A DNA stretch of 64,000 nucleotides, taken from positions 1,481,367 to 1,545,366 of the forward strand of contig NZ_CP045670.1 in assembly GCF_017161325.1 (NCBI RefSeq), written 5' to 3'. The notes below the pieces were generated by a model, which did not search any database, was not told where the DNA came from, and saw only the letters and a list, made by a program, of their open reading frames with translations. This document shows positions 63,481-64,000 of this stretch, one piece after another. A program made the translations under genes and the position numbers. Origin of the DNA: Treponema pedis (lineage in GTDB: Bacteria; Spirochaetota; Spirochaetia; Treponematales; Treponemataceae). Within the stretch, counting starts at the first letter, position 1; each line of letters starts with the position of its first letter.

Positions 63481-64000
63481 ATGTCAACAGTAATTATACT
63501 TACAATTATTCTCGGCAGTATAGTGTTTTTTCTTATGCTGTTTGTTTTAAAATCTATTTTGTCTCCGAAAAAGATTTTCAAAATTCAAAAGGATCTTAAA
63601 AGCGGAAAATATTCATCTGCAATAAAAGGAGCTAAGTCTATTATCGCAAAGAACCCCAGAGATTCGGAAGCCCGCTATCTTTTGGGAAAGGCGTATCTTG
63701 CAGATAAAAAGCCTGAACTTGCTTTTATGGAATTCAAAACACTTAATAAAACGGCCGTGTTTAATAATCCCGCTACCGAAATTGAATTCAGGGACAGTAT
63801 AGCAGATTTATATTTAAAATTCCAGCAGCCTGATGAGGCTTTAAATGAGTATATTCTGTTAAATAAAAAAGACCCTAAAAACCCCAAGTATTATTTTAAA
63901 GCGGGGCAGCTTTATGAAAATAAAAATATGTCGGATCAGGCCCTTATGTATTTTCAAAAAACGATAGAAATAGATTCCCGTTTTGCAGAAGCCTATGCTT
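63481..64000 (+). CDS. TPR protein, 3' end outside the window
   Basis: The frame opens at ATG 63481 and stays open to the last base. An N-terminal membrane helix (VIILTIILGSIVFFLMLFVL) is followed by TPR units (KSGKYSSAIKGAKSIIAKNP, EARYLLGKAYLADKKPELAF, KYYFKAGQLYENKNMSDQAL). It is divergent from the two TPR genes to the left, with only 37 bases between start codons. No Shine-Dalgarno lies before the ATG. A TTGACA at 63446-63451 and a weak -10 (TACCAT, 63469-63474) suggest a very short or absent leader. Confidence 0.75.
   Translation, partial: MSTVIILTIILGSIVFFLMLFVLKSILSPKKIFKIQKDLKSGKYSSAIKGAKSIIAKNPRDSEARYLLGKAYLADKKPELAFMEFKTLNKTAVFNNPATEIEFRDSIADLYLKFQQPDEALNEYILLNKKDPKNPKYYFKAGQLYENKNMSDQALMYFQKTIEIDSRFAEAYA

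Noticed and set aside
1-64000. CRISPR array
   Set aside because: No series of regularly spaced short repeats; the only tandem repeats are the 165-bp pair and the 17-base pair.

Overview
The window is one contiguous stretch of a spirochaete chromosome, most probably a Treponema of the T. denticola group. The base composition is low (roughly 37-39% G+C by eye). Lipoproteins have spirochaete-style lipoboxes, and several families are ones I associate with treponemes: the rpsF-ssb-rpsR-rplI block, cobalamin genes, methyl-accepting chemotaxis proteins, TPR proteins and the DUF4954 protein. The genus is an inference from these features; I could not search a database. No phage, insertion sequence, CRISPR array or rRNA is visible.

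Layout. 1-10 kb: the end of a chemoreceptor gene, a CCA-adding enzyme, an HD protein, dihydrolipoyl dehydrogenase (frame broken twice), a small zinc-ribbon protein and a heterodimeric ABC exporter. 10-17.5 kb: an unusual structured tandem repeat (2 x 165 bp), a transglutaminase-like exported protein, a small outer-membrane-type protein, two tRNAs (Pro, Arg), tgt, a phosphodiesterase with a lipoprotein, and the S6/SSB/S18/L9 operon. 17.6-22.4 kb: three successive Rhs C-terminal toxin/immunity cassettes, all lacking 5' ends. 22.5-34.7 kb: a purine-type permease, a LapA-like protein, a SPOR protein, cbiD, pyruvate formate-lyase and its activase, Hsp20, the DUF4954 protein, a YkgJ-type protein and a PTS-type membrane protein. 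34.9-42 kb: tRNA-Ala, a META-like lipoprotein and a five-gene iron-complex type ABC operon behind a consensus promoter. 42-46.4 kb: a chemotaxis group (cheR, cheB, a receptor with a poly-C tract in its leader). 46.4-57.7 kb: lptC-lptA-lptB, an FMN-binding lipoprotein, an HD protein, pepD, hisS and mutS2-cobU-cobS-cobC. 57.9-64 kb: a conserved exported protein, a pseudo-receiver/PilZ protein, a radical SAM protein and three TPR proteins.

How the parts fit. The three tRNAs do not encode CCA, so the CCA-adding enzyme near the start is needed to mature them. cheR and cheB act on receptors such as the two encoded here. cbiD, cobU, cobS and cobC belong to corrin synthesis and nucleotide-loop assembly. 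The iron-type operon combines a binding-protein-dependent importer with two exporter-fold half-transporters, as in siderophore systems. The Rhs region looks like a store of interchangeable toxin tips, each kept with its immunity gene.

A caution for anyone using this sequence. At least eight genes carry one or two single-base frame breaks (ten in all), mostly at A/T runs, and each restores a clean conserved protein when corrected. Sequencing or assembly error is the simplest explanation. I annotated these as single genes and marked each break.
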